From positions 1 to 64,000 of the forward strand of contig JACMPM010000020.1 in assembly GCA_014377485.1 (NCBI GenBank): DNA of 64,000 nt, read 5' to 3'. Of this stretch, positions 34,238 through 42,774 are shown one piece after another. A model generated the notes under the pieces. It made no database searches. It saw only the letters and a program-made list of their open reading frames with translations, and was not told where the DNA came from. Both the position numbers and the translations under genes were made by a program. Each line of letters starts with the position of its first letter. The first letter of the stretch is position 1. The DNA comes from Bacteriovorax sp. (lineage in GTDB: Bacteria; Bdellovibrionota; Bacteriovoracia; Bacteriovoracales; Bacteriovoracaceae).

Positions 34238-35521
34238 TCATGGTAAACTCACTGAAAATTCTGATGAAGGTGAACTGTGAGAACCACTACTTCCACCTAC
34301 CGGATTAAGAGATGAGTACCCAACAATTTTAAAATAAGTGGATCCTATTAATAAATTACTAAATGCAGTTGAAATTGGAGCGCTCGGACCTGAGACATAT
34401 GGTACATTTTTATAACTGGCAACCGCAGTGTTGATATTTGAAGTTGTACTATAATATACTCGATAACCACCACCTACTTTATTAACTGCAGTTTCTCGAT
34501 TAGCTGTCCATGAGACATTTACTGGAGGAGAAGGACCAAAATAATTATAGCTCAATAACAAACCTGAACAAGAACTGCTGCCTATGATGTTGGTTGAATA
34601 GGTATAAAAATTTGTAATTCCCGACCCAAGAGCAGAGCTCGGCACTACTACACTTGTGTCCCAAGCCAGGGCACTTCCAACCTGAGTTGTACAAATTGGG
34701 TTAGTAAAAATTTTCACCGTATCACCATTAGCAACTCCTCCACTTACCGTTATTGATGGAGTAGAAACATAATTTGGAGATGATGTTGGATAGGCCAACA
34801 CCATACTAGTGCCAGAAGTAGGTGTCACTCCTAGGTATTGATAACCGACAGAAAGAGATGAACATATGCTGGTTGCAGCTGCATTAGTGCTATTGGTGTA
34901 AAAAGAATATGTTCCCGGCGCTAAAGCAGAAGATGTTACCTGCACACTAGAACCTGTTGCACTGGCACTTCCCACTAAAAGAGTACAACTAGAATTTTTA
35001 TAAACTTTTACGACTTCTCCACTAACCACTCCACTTAATAATAATGTTGGAGTTGAATCAAAATCTGGTGAAACCGAAGGTGAAAATAAAGCTATGGAGG
35101 TAGCAACTGTCGGTGCTACACCAAGGTAATTATAACTTAATAATAAAGCTGAACATGGACTAGTGCCGACTGCATTTGTAGAATTAGTATAAAAATTATG
35201 AGTTCCAACAGTAAGTGGTGATATCGCAAAAATCTTCGACGAACTAGTCGCAACAGAACTGCTTATCAATCCAGTACAATTATCATTTGAAAAAATTTGA
35301 ATCACTTCCCCGCTAATAACTCCACTTACTTGTACAGTAGGCATTGAAATAAAGTTTGGTGAAGTTCCAGGTGTCACAAGTGTAATAGAAGTTGCAACGG
35401 TAGGAAGAACTGGTTCATTACTAACTTTAGTCGTATTGATACCACCAGCAACTTTTTTAACTGCCAGCTTGCAAGAAGTAAAAAGAATTAACATGGGAAA
35501 AATAATTAAAAAGATTTTCAT
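34238..35521 (-). CDS. Lipoprotein with three Ig-like repeats and a C-terminal FnIII-like domain
   Basis: 427 residues. Signal peptide with lipobox LFTSC (Cys17). Three repeats of about 95 residues (roughly 45-140, 141-235, 236-330) share 'SP-F-S-PT', VSGVVSGEVVKVY, a Cys pair (CT...C) and YNYLGV/YQYLGV; each likely forms a disulfide-stabilised Ig-like domain. Residues 331-427 look like fibronectin III (VNVSWTANRE, 'GGYRVYYSTTSNINT', NLLIGSTYFKIVGY). Probably a surface stalk or adhesin. Weak ribosome site; a TTGACT-type promoter lies about 90 bases upstream. Confidence 0.75.
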   Translation of the reverse strand: MKIFLIIFPMLILFTSCKLAVKKVAGGINTTKVSNEPVLPTVATSITLVTPGTSPNFISMPTVQVSGVISGEVIQIFSNDNCTGLISSSVATSSSKIFAISPLTVGTHNFYTNSTNAVGTSPCSALLLSYNYLGVAPTVATSIALFSPSVSPDFDSTPTLLLSGVVSGEVVKVYKNSSCTLLVGSASATGSSVQVTSSALAPGTYSFYTNSTNAAATSICSSLSVGYQYLGVTPTSGTSMVLAYPTSSPNYVSTPSITVSGGVANGDTVKIFTNPICTTQVGSALAWDTSVVVPSSALGSGITNFYTYSTNIIGSSSCSGLLLSYNYFGPSPPVNVSWTANRETAVNKVGGGYRVYYSTTSNINTAVASYKNVPYVSGPSAPISTAFSNLLIGSTYFKIVGYSSLNPVGGSSGSHSSPSSEFSVSLP

Positions 35522-35608
35522 TCCAAACTCTTATGGAATAATTCTTGAGAATTAAAAGCGATTGAGAAATTAAATAAGATCATCAAGATCAAAATGTTAA
35601 TCATAAAT

Positions 35609-35637
35609 AATTATCGATTATCAAGCAGCACAGTCAA
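35609..35637 (-). promoter_or_regulatory. Predicted sigma-70-type promoter
   Basis: On the minus strand: TTGACT (35637-35632), 17-base spacer, ATAATT (35614-35609), about 88 bases upstream of the Ig-repeat lipoprotein start. Confidence 0.4.
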
Positions 35638-35745
35638 GATGGAATATTTGATACTTATTAATTTATAATCTTTACACTTTATTGATATAGAACTTTTTTT
35701 TTAATGAAGATCCGCTGAAATACAGGCTATTTTTTGTCAAAAAAT

Positions 35746-36354
35746 CTATTCGTTCCAGCAGTATCCATAAGTCCGAGCTTCTTCTGCTCCACCATCGCGA
35801 TGAACCATATAATAAGAAAGTAGATCACCATGTTTTCTTATGACGGCACTATTATAATAATTAAGTTGAACATAATTAGTGCTGGAATCATTATCAAATG
35901 TAGTTGAATTACCCGACGATTGCCAGTGAGCATGACTTAAAAAATCTTGCAAATTATTTGAACCTGTAGTTGCCACATCATCCGGATAAGCAGTCAGACT
36001 CATCCTATTGACGGTTTCATCAGGAGTGCCAGGAAACAGCGGGCCGTTAGGTGGAGTTCCCGGAATAACGAAAGTCTGTTGATAGAGGAATAATTTTGAA
36101 TCGGAGATTGGCACAGGAGAATGCTCAACTGCAGTCGCACAGTGATTGTAAACGATCGCAGTGGTGTTGCTATCGAGATTCATAGTATTAATATCCCCCG
36201 GGGCAGCTGCAACTCCGTCATCTCTTGAGTGGAATTCGGCGAGGATTACAAAAGGAGTTAAACCCGATTTTTGATTCAATAATTTTTGGACTTCGTTTTG
36301 GGCGAAAGATTGAGTTGAGAGAATCAGCAAAAGAAAAAATAATATAACTTTCAT
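35746..36354 (-). CDS. Small secreted protein of unknown function
   Basis: 202 residues. Signal peptide 1-18 (FFLLLILSTQSFA). The mature protein has motifs such as 'LTPFVILAEFHSRDDGVAAA', NHCATAVEHSPVPIS and a C-terminal SYYMVHRDGGAEEARTYGYC, with two cysteines (about residues 72 and 199) that could pair. AAGGAG precedes the ATG. No known family. The region upstream (36355-36508) is AT-rich and holds nothing recognisable. Confidence 0.6.
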   Translation of the reverse strand: MKVILFFLLLILSTQSFAQNEVQKLLNQKSGLTPFVILAEFHSRDDGVAAAPGDINTMNLDSNTTAIVYNHCATAVEHSPVPISDSKLFLYQQTFVIPGTPPNGPLFPGTPDETVNRMSLTAYPDDVATTGSNNLQDFLSHAHWQSSGNSTTFDNDSSTNYVQLNYYNSAVIRKHGDLLSYYMVHRDGGAEEARTYGYCWNE

Positions 36355-36508
36355 AAAATCTCCTTAAAAACTTAAATGAATGATCCTTATAAAAATGATT
36401 ATAGTTAAATTAGATCATCTTTTTCAAAATTTGCAACTTGGATCAACTACCTCCTTGAAATGGAGATATGTAATGTATGGATTGAATTTTGTGGATTCCA
36501 GACTAATT

Positions 36509-37957
36509 CTACTTCGCTGCTGATTTTTCCAACCGACTCAAGTAATTATCAACTTCATGCGCTTGAATAACACCATAATTAGCGGCCCCTAACCAGCCCG
36601 ACATAATGATTCCAACTGATCCCGCATGAAAAAGACCATCAATCTCTTTGTGTATATTCATGGAGATATCTAGGCCTTCAAATTTCGTCCCGAAGCTCGC
36701 TCCTTTTTCATGAAGAGTATAGCGCTGAACTGTGAGAGGTGTTGCCGCATCGACGTAATCAATTTTTGCCCGTACACCAGGAATGATTTTTTCAAGACCT
36801 GCGAGGGCCCGTTCAATGACGTATTGTTTTTGTTTTTGGTAATCTTCTTCATTCAAATTAATCCAATCTTCGAAGCGGGCGTTTGAAGAAGAGACAACTG
36901 CGTATTTAGGATCGAGATGAGGTCTGGTGTCTGGGTAGTAGACAGAAAAAGTTTGGCTTCCAACTTTTGGTGATAAAATAAGATCTGTAGAAAAAATTTT
37001 ATCTTCGCTGGTAAAAACTAAATCGCCAACATAGGGAATACTCTCCCCTGCTCTTATCCCCATATAGACTTGGCATGATGAGGTGTTTAAACGAACAGCA
37101 TCTGCTTTTTTAACAAATTCAGGTGAGAAAAATTCATCGCCAACCATTTTATGAACGGTAGCTTTTAAATTAGAATTTGAAACGACTGATTTAGAATGAA
37201 TGGTATGGCCTTTGACCAAGACACCGTTAACTTTATTATCGTTGACTAAAATTTTTTCTACTCTTGCTTGCATTTGAATATCGACACCATTTTTGATCAA
37301 CTCATCTCTCATCATGGTGATCATCATGTCAGTTCCACCCTGAAAGATATAAACACCTTTGCTCATGAAATTAGAAAAAACAATTCCATAAGAAATGGCA
37401 GGGTCTTCAAGATTTGATCCGTTAGCATAAACAATCGGTTCTAGTAAAAAACGAGTGATGTCGTTTCTGCCGGGAAAATATTTTTCGAACAACTCTCTAT
37501 TAGTCATTTTAGAGTTATCGTAGAAATTCATATTGGTGAGTTCATCAAAAAAAGCCTGCACTGTCTCGAGAGTCACACCGAAAATATCTGTGAGTACTTT
37601 GATGAAATGCTCTTTAGTGAAATCCGTTTCGACTTCAAACTGAGGATTAATATAGCGAACTGATTTTAATTGGTGAATGCGTTCTGCGATTTCTCGACTC
37701 CAGTATTTTCGACAAGTCTTGATCATACCGACCGGAAAGCCATGAAGAGAAACATCAAAAATGTGTTCTTCATTTGTAGAATCTATTTTTCTTTTAAACC
37801 AAGTGGCAAAGCCACCCAATTTATTGTGGGATTCTAAGAGAAGTACAGAACGTCCATCGCGTGCCATTTTATTTGCGAGAGTCATGCCGGCCAGACCTGC
37901 ACCTACCACAATGACATCATATGAATTTGAAATTTTTTCTTTAGATGAATAAAGCAT
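36509..37957 (-). CDS. Second phytoene-desaturase/isomerase-like FAD oxidoreductase
   Basis: 482 residues, CrtI/CrtISO superfamily: 'YDVIVVGAGLAGMTLANKMA', SVLLLESHNKLGGFATW, the mid-domain 'EPIVYANGSNLEDPAISYG', 'GGTDMMITMMRDELI', and C-terminal FAD motif 'GLFHAGSVGIIMSGWLGAANY'. Clearly a different subfamily from the copy at 21.3 kb. Last gene of a three-gene operon with a COG2509 flavoprotein and a secreted beta-propeller protein; spacing from the previous gene is 2 bases and no ribosome site is visible. Substrate unknown; a long-chain polyene or retinoid-like lipid is typical for the family. A link to the Ole product is possible but not shown. Confidence 0.78.
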   Translation of the reverse strand: MLYSSKEKISNSYDVIVVGAGLAGMTLANKMARDGRSVLLLESHNKLGGFATWFKRKIDSTNEEHIFDVSLHGFPVGMIKTCRKYWSREIAERIHQLKSVRYINPQFEVETDFTKEHFIKVLTDIFGVTLETVQAFFDELTNMNFYDNSKMTNRELFEKYFPGRNDITRFLLEPIVYANGSNLEDPAISYGIVFSNFMSKGVYIFQGGTDMMITMMRDELIKNGVDIQMQARVEKILVNDNKVNGVLVKGHTIHSKSVVSNSNLKATVHKMVGDEFFSPEFVKKADAVRLNTSSCQVYMGIRAGESIPYVGDLVFTSEDKIFSTDLILSPKVGSQTFSVYYPDTRPHLDPKYAVVSSSNARFEDWINLNEEDYQKQKQYVIERALAGLEKIIPGVRAKIDYVDAATPLTVQRYTLHEKGASFGTKFEGLDISMNIHKEIDGLFHAGSVGIIMSGWLGAANYGVIQAHEVDNYLSRLEKSAAK

Positions 37958-37959
37958 AA

Positions 37960-39192
37960 TTAATTTTTAGGTTTGATTTTATAAACAGCAGAGCCTAATT
38001 CTTTATCGTCTTTTGATACGATCAAACAATAAAAAACAATCTCGCCTTGATCATTCATATCAACTTCACCACCAAAACCCGGGTAGTTTGGGTTAGATAA
38101 AATACTCCCAACTCCAAGATCAGTTATAATCTCATCGCCTTCGCCTATAATTCTTTTAACAGTTGTTCCATCAGCAAGATAGAGTCCCCGTTTTCCACTA
38201 TTGTCTTTTGCGCGAAAAAGAACTACACCTTGGTCATTAATTTTGGGAGCAAACATTTCAATTTCTGAAATATCGTTTTTTCCTTCGATCGCAATATTAG
38301 TTAAGACACTGTCTTTTGAAATAACGATTGTTTTCTTAGAGTCAACAAGAACTCCCATGAATGCCACCATTCCATGTTTTGATAATGAAACTGAATTTCC
38401 GAAACTAATAAACTTAGAATGTAAATCACTGTCTTGGTCGCGGGCGATGGTAATAACTTTCATTCCTGGAACTTTTGGATCAGTTGATGGAGTTAACATT
38501 AAAATAGAATCGGGATTACTTTCATCCCATTGTCCTCTTTCGCCTATGCGCGCTTTAAAAGCAATCTGACCGATTTCATTAACTGATGGTCGAAAAAGGT
38601 AAGAAGATTTAATTCCTAAACTCTCCACTCCTTCAGCAAGTATTTTATTCAGCTTTGTTCCACTCCACTCGAAAAAAATGCGGTCGTTATTATCATCTGT
38701 GGCGCGGAAATAAATATGATTGTTATTGAGGACCTGGGGATAAGTATAATACTGAATTGGTAAATTATCCGGACTTAAAACTTGAGAAGCTTCAAGAGTT
38801 TTTGTGTCGTAAAGAAATAATCCATCCGTCACACCTTCATCAAATAAATTAAAAGCAATTTTTCCAGAGTCACTTAGAGATGGATCAGTTAAGAAGCGCT
38901 CTTCAGGAGCGGTATACACAATTTTTCCGGCCGTATCTTCTGCAGTCTTAACCCATAAGACTTGATTGTTTTCACCTTCGACTGCAACGATTTTGAAGGC
39001 CACGTCACCACGGTTATTGATTACCGGTGAAGTATTATTTAAAAAACTCATCGGAGGAATATTATAACCATCGTTAATATTAGCTCGAGCTAAAATTTCG
39101 GGTGCATTATAATCTGCAATGGACGCGTAAACAGAAGTATGAATAATTAATACAAATAAACTTAAAACACATTTCGACTTTATAAAATTCAT
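37960..39192 (-). CDS. Secreted NxxGxVxF-repeat (beta-propeller-like) protein
   Basis: 410 residues with a signal peptide (residues 1-23). The mature protein carries a recurring N-x2-G-x-[VI]-x-F motif: NNRGDVAF, SDSGKIAF, NEIGQIAF, SKHGMVAF, NDQGVVLF, NDQGEIVF, spaced 40-60 residues, each followed by a strand such as 'RAKDNSGKRGLYL'. Such repeats form beta-propellers in exported proteins of Myxococcota and Bdellovibrionota-type genomes. ATGA overlap with the flavoprotein upstream, AAGGA present. Its position between two FAD enzymes is odd for an exported protein. Confidence 0.7.
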   Translation of the reverse strand: MNFIKSKCVLSLFVLIIHTSVYASIADYNAPEILARANINDGYNIPPMSFLNNTSPVINNRGDVAFKIVAVEGENNQVLWVKTAEDTAGKIVYTAPEERFLTDPSLSDSGKIAFNLFDEGVTDGLFLYDTKTLEASQVLSPDNLPIQYYTYPQVLNNNHIYFRATDDNNDRIFFEWSGTKLNKILAEGVESLGIKSSYLFRPSVNEIGQIAFKARIGERGQWDESNPDSILMLTPSTDPKVPGMKVITIARDQDSDLHSKFISFGNSVSLSKHGMVAFMGVLVDSKKTIVISKDSVLTNIAIEGKNDISEIEMFAPKINDQGVVLFRAKDNSGKRGLYLADGTTVKRIIGEGDEIITDLGVGSILSNPNYPGFGGEVDMNDQGEIVFYCLIVSKDDKELGSAVYKIKPKN

Positions 39193-40748
39193 TGGTCAAA
39201 TCCTTTTTCTTTTTTAATAAGAGACATCGCGATTTTTACACCGTCAACGGCCGCAGAGGTAATTCCTCCAGCGTGACCGGCACCTTCACCACAAGGGTAT
39301 AATCCTTGATGGCTTGTAGACTCCAGAGTCTCTTTATCACGCAATATTGTTACAGGTGAACTTGTTCTGGTTTCGGGAGCTATCAAAAGCGCCTTATCAG
39401 AAACAAAGCCTTTTAAACTTTCGTCAAATTTTAGCAGAGCATTCTCTAAATGTTTAGTCACAAAAGAAGGTAAAATTTCTCGGATAGATGTTTTGACTAG
39501 ACCTGACGGGGTAGACGTTTTAATCACGCCGCTGTTTGGAGAAATTCTATTTTCCATAAACTCTTTTAAAGTCTGGGCCGGAAGCTCTCTTCCTGTCGCA
39601 TTTTGCTTGGAAGCCTCATAGGCTTTTTGCTCGATTCCATGTTGAAAATCAAGACCGGCCAGAAGATTGATTCCATCAAAATCACTTCCCGCTTTTACAC
39701 TAACCACCAGCGCCGCATTGGACCACCGTGAATTTCTGGCATAATTACTCATCCCATTGACCGCAATTCCCTGGGCCTCTGTTCCGGAAGACAGCACGTA
39801 TCCACCAGGGCACATACAAAAACTATAAGTTCCTTTTTTGGTTTGTTCGTCTTCATAACTTAAACGATATCTAGCAGCACCTAGTTCAAGTCCCGCAAAT
39901 TTTCCGTATTGGATTTGATCTATAAGTTCTCTAGGATGCTCGATTCGCACGCCCACCGCAAAATCTTTTTGCTTCATCTCCACACCCATGTCATGAAGGT
40001 GGTGGTAAATTTCTTTGGCCGAATGTCCGGTGGCCAAAACTATGTATTTAGAAAAAAGTTTTTCGCCGTTGTTTAATTCGACTCCAATGACCTTGCCGTT
40101 CTCAGTAATTAAGCGATCAACTCGGGTATTATAACGAACATCTGTTCCTTTTGAACGCAGATACTCCGTCATTTGATTAATGAGCCCACGAATTTTGTTA
40201 GAACCTAAATGGGGATTTGAAATATACGCTGTTTCTTTAGGTGCGCCAAAATCCACAAAACGATTCATTACATATTGAACATATGGCGATTTGATTCTAG
40301 TAATCAATTTTCCATCTGAAAATAAACCGGCACCGCCTTCACCATAACAAACATTATTTTCGGAATCGAATATTCCGTAACGCCAAAACTTTGCAATATG
40401 TAACATGCGGGTATGAGCACGATCTCCTCTTTCGATCACAATCGAGGCCACTCCGAAATCAGCTAACCGAAGGGCGCAAAATAATCCACCTGGTCCTCCT
40501 CCAATGATAATTGGGGGTTCAGAGAAAGATCCTACGTTCGTAAAAACCTCTTGAGCAGCTTCGAATTGCTCACCCTTCAGCAATATTTCAATATTATATG
40601 TGTAGCGGGGAACTTTTCCACGGTTGGCACCCCTGGCATCGAGGGCTTGATTTAAAATGCGATAGTCCGTCATCTCCGGATAATTTTTTTCCAGATGGGT
40701 GTCTACGTCATCATTGAAATCGAGTGTAAATTGAACTTTTTTTGTCAT
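39189..40748 (-). CDS. COG2509-type FAD-dependent oxidoreductase
   Basis: 519 residues. N-terminal unique domain of about 75 residues, then the dinucleotide motif 'PPIIIGGGPGGLFCALRLAD', followed by the family's long stretch 'VCYGEGGAGLFSDGKLITRI', and the C-terminal 'GLYPCGEGAGHAGGITSAAV', characteristic of COG2509 uncharacterised FAD-dependent dehydrogenases found in many bacteria. Cytoplasmic, no known substrate. First gene of the three-gene operon. Confidence 0.88.
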   Translation of the reverse strand: MTKKVQFTLDFNDDVDTHLEKNYPEMTDYRILNQALDARGANRGKVPRYTYNIEILLKGEQFEAAQEVFTNVGSFSEPPIIIGGGPGGLFCALRLADFGVASIVIERGDRAHTRMLHIAKFWRYGIFDSENNVCYGEGGAGLFSDGKLITRIKSPYVQYVMNRFVDFGAPKETAYISNPHLGSNKIRGLINQMTEYLRSKGTDVRYNTRVDRLITENGKVIGVELNNGEKLFSKYIVLATGHSAKEIYHHLHDMGVEMKQKDFAVGVRIEHPRELIDQIQYGKFAGLELGAARYRLSYEDEQTKKGTYSFCMCPGGYVLSSGTEAQGIAVNGMSNYARNSRWSNAALVVSVKAGSDFDGINLLAGLDFQHGIEQKAYEASKQNATGRELPAQTLKEFMENRISPNSGVIKTSTPSGLVKTSIREILPSFVTKHLENALLKFDESLKGFVSDKALLIAPETRTSSPVTILRDKETLESTSHQGLYPCGEGAGHAGGITSAAVDGVKIAMSLIKKEKGFDQ

Positions 40749-40787
40749 AGCTTTGTCTTAAATAATCTAAGTTTGAAGTTTAACTAA

Positions 40788-40815
40788 TTTGTGACAAAAT
40801 TCATAGCACTATACT
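40788..40815 (+). promoter_or_regulatory. Predicted sigma-70-type promoter
   Basis: TTTGTG (40788-40793), 16-base spacer, TATACT (40810-40815), 18 bases before the cinA ATG. Confidence 0.4.
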
Positions 40816-40833
40816 CTAGAAGTAGGTTTAAAA

Positions 40834-42126
40834 ATGTCTGACCAAAATGCATCTATTAGAAAAAATTTAAAAGTCTCAATGATTGTTATTGGAGATGAAA
40901 TTCTCAATGGAAGAACGACTGATTTAAACGGTAGCTGGCTCGCCAAATACCTTTTTAAAATGGGATTGGAGTTTAAAGCATTGCGCTTTATTCACGATGA
41001 TATTGATGAAATTAATCAGGCCTTAAGCGCTTCATTAGATGAAAGTGATATTGTCATAACCTCTGGTGGAATTGGCCCGACATTAGATGATAAGACTAAA
41101 AATACTCTGGCCAATTTTTTTCAGAAAAAAATAATTGAACGGCAAGATGTTGCAGACATTGTAACAAATAATTATATCCAGTTTGGAAGGTCATGGCTTC
41201 CTTCTCAAAATCATTATCATTTTTTTCCAGAAGATTTTATTGCAACTAATAACCCAAGAGGCTTGGCACCGGGAATCGTTTATTTTGAGAAATCTCGAAA
41301 TAAACTAATGATGGCCGGACCTGGAGTACCCAGAGAATTTACTGAAATAGTTGAAAAAGAATTTTTTCCACTAATTAAAAAATATTTTAGTGATCGCTTC
41401 CAGGAAAATTATCAAACAGTTCTTCGCACGATAGGAGTTGCAGAAGAAACAATATTTTTTGAACTCTGCCCGACGCTTTGGACTGAATTAGAAAAATTTG
41501 GAAAAGTTAGCTCGCTTCCTCACACTATTGGAATAGATATAGTAATCAGCTACCACGGCAATCTGAACGAACATGAAAAAACACGAGCTGATATACAAAA
41601 ATTAGTACAAAATTCTGCTCTTGCTAAACACGTATGGCAATATGGAAATAAGCCTCTTAATGAAATGGTCTTAGAGTTAGCAATTCAAAAAAAGGTGACA
41701 TTTTCACTCGCCGAATCTTGCACCGGTGGATTAGTTGCTTCAAAAATTACTGATCTCTCCGGATCATCTTCTGTCTTTATGGGGGGAGTTGTGACTTATG
41801 CAAACGAAACTAAAATTGATTTATTAGGAGTGAAACCAAAAACTATTGAGGATTTCGGTGCCGTGAGTATCGAAGTAGCAACAGAAATGGCGGCCGGTGC
41901 CATCCTTAAATTTAAAACAGACTATGCTGTTTCCATTACGGGAATAGCCGGACCGACAGGAGCAACTGCTGATAAACCGCTGGGTACTGTAATTATAGGA
42001 TTTGCAACAAAAAATAAAACTCAAGCCCGAAGATTTTTATTTCCTGGAGATCGCATTAGAAGAAAAGAACGCTTTTCTGATATGGCATTAATGACATTAT
42101 TAAAATTGATGAATGATGAAATTTAA
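40834..42126 (+). CDS. cinA: CinA, nicotinamide-nucleotide amidase/COG1058 fusion
   Basis: 430 residues, the usual full-length two-domain form. N-terminal MoCF-like domain: 'VIGDEILNGRTTDLNG' and 'ITSGGIGPTLDDKTKN'. C-terminal CinA domain with NMN deamidase residues: AESCTGGLVASKIT, GGVVTYANETKIDLLGV, 'GIAGPTGATADKPLGTV'. Salvages nicotinamide mononucleotide to nicotinate mononucleotide in the pyridine nucleotide cycle; the N-terminal domain can hydrolyse ADP-ribose in homologues. Its stop directly abuts the stop of the converging small gene. Confidence 0.95.
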   Translation: MSDQNASIRKNLKVSMIVIGDEILNGRTTDLNGSWLAKYLFKMGLEFKALRFIHDDIDEINQALSASLDESDIVITSGGIGPTLDDKTKNTLANFFQKKIIERQDVADIVTNNYIQFGRSWLPSQNHYHFFPEDFIATNNPRGLAPGIVYFEKSRNKLMMAGPGVPREFTEIVEKEFFPLIKKYFSDRFQENYQTVLRTIGVAEETIFFELCPTLWTELEKFGKVSSLPHTIGIDIVISYHGNLNEHEKTRADIQKLVQNSALAKHVWQYGNKPLNEMVLELAIQKKVTFSLAESCTGGLVASKITDLSGSSSVFMGGVVTYANETKIDLLGVKPKTIEDFGAVSIEVATEMAAGAILKFKTDYAVSITGIAGPTGATADKPLGTVIIGFATKNKTQARRFLFPGDRIRRKERFSDMALMTLLKLMNDEI

Positions 42127-42429
42127 TTAACGATCAAGTAATCTTTTACTTTTTACTTCTGCGATCGCACGAGTTTTAAGATTTTCGAGATCATTATCTT
42201 TCAAACTGGCTATTTCGCGTTTTGCTTTTGAGCCTTCCTCAGCTGTGATTCGTCCACTTACTACCATTTTATCAAGCATGCTCTCAACTTGTTTTTTCTC
42301 TAAACGAATTGATCCCATCATTTGTTCCATATTTTTGTATTCTGTCTCAACCTGGTCGTCTGCAATTGTTAGAGAGCTAAAACTAATCATTACAAGAACA
42401 GACAGAAGAGAATACAAATTTAATTTCAT
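42127..42429 (-). CDS. Small exported helical protein
   Basis: 100 residues. Signal peptide 1-23 (SVLVMISFSSLTIA). The mature 77 residues are strongly helical and charged (YKNMEQMMGSIRLEKKQVES, 'SKAKREIASLKDNDLENLKT'), with no Cys. AGGAAG precedes the ATG. No family recognised. Confidence 0.65.
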   Translation of the reverse strand: MKLNLYSLLSVLVMISFSSLTIADDQVETEYKNMEQMMGSIRLEKKQVESMLDKMVVSGRITAEEGSKAKREIASLKDNDLENLKTRAIAEVKSKRLLDR

Positions 42430-42774
42430 GGTTCTTCCTCAAAAATATTATAGCCCGAAGATCTATTCAGATTATCGGGGCTCAGTCCTATTATCTTGAG
42501 TTATTTCATCGGATAACTGTTTAAAGGTCGTATTCTCAAGGAGTTCGAAGAATATTTTAAAACCGCTTTAAAATCGCTGAAGCCTGTAAAAATGGGCAGA
42601 TGATCTCTATCACTGCCAACTCACAAACGCTCTAAGACTATGAAACCCATAAGCTAGTGATTATAAAATCTAACTAGACCCATCAAGTATTAAAATAAAA
42701 TCAATCAAAGACTTGAAATGCCGATAAATAAAAGGCCTGAAAGAATTAGGACTGCAATTTTAAAAAAGGAAGTA
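42430..42774. other. 345-base regulatory gap with hairpins upstream of the giant lipoprotein
   Basis: Holds no reading frame of note. Features: AGCCCGA...TCGGGGCT near 42453-42483 can form a bulged hairpin; a stem TTTTAAA/TTTAAAA near 42556-42574; GGCAG-A-TGAT-CTCT-ATCA-CTGCC (42595-42617), a hairpin with a single bulged A; and the sigma-28-like promoter at 42701-42727. On the minus strand, TCAA-N16-CCCGATAA near 42473-42500 could serve the small exported gene. A short untranslated RNA cannot be excluded. Confidence 0.5.
42701..42727 (+). promoter_or_regulatory. Sigma-28 (FliA)-like promoter for the giant lipoprotein gene
   Basis: TCAA (42701-42704), 15-base gap, GCCGATAA (42720-42727): the -10 box is a perfect match to the FliA consensus and the spacing matches TAAA-N15-GCCGATAA. 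It ends 47 bases before the chosen ATG. FliA promoters mark motile attack-phase genes in Bdellovibrio. Confidence 0.65.

Noticed and set aside
42452-42620. Riboswitch for the giant lipoprotein
   Set aside because: Hairpins are present but upstream of the predicted promoter, so they would not be in its leader, and no known riboswitch core was recognised.
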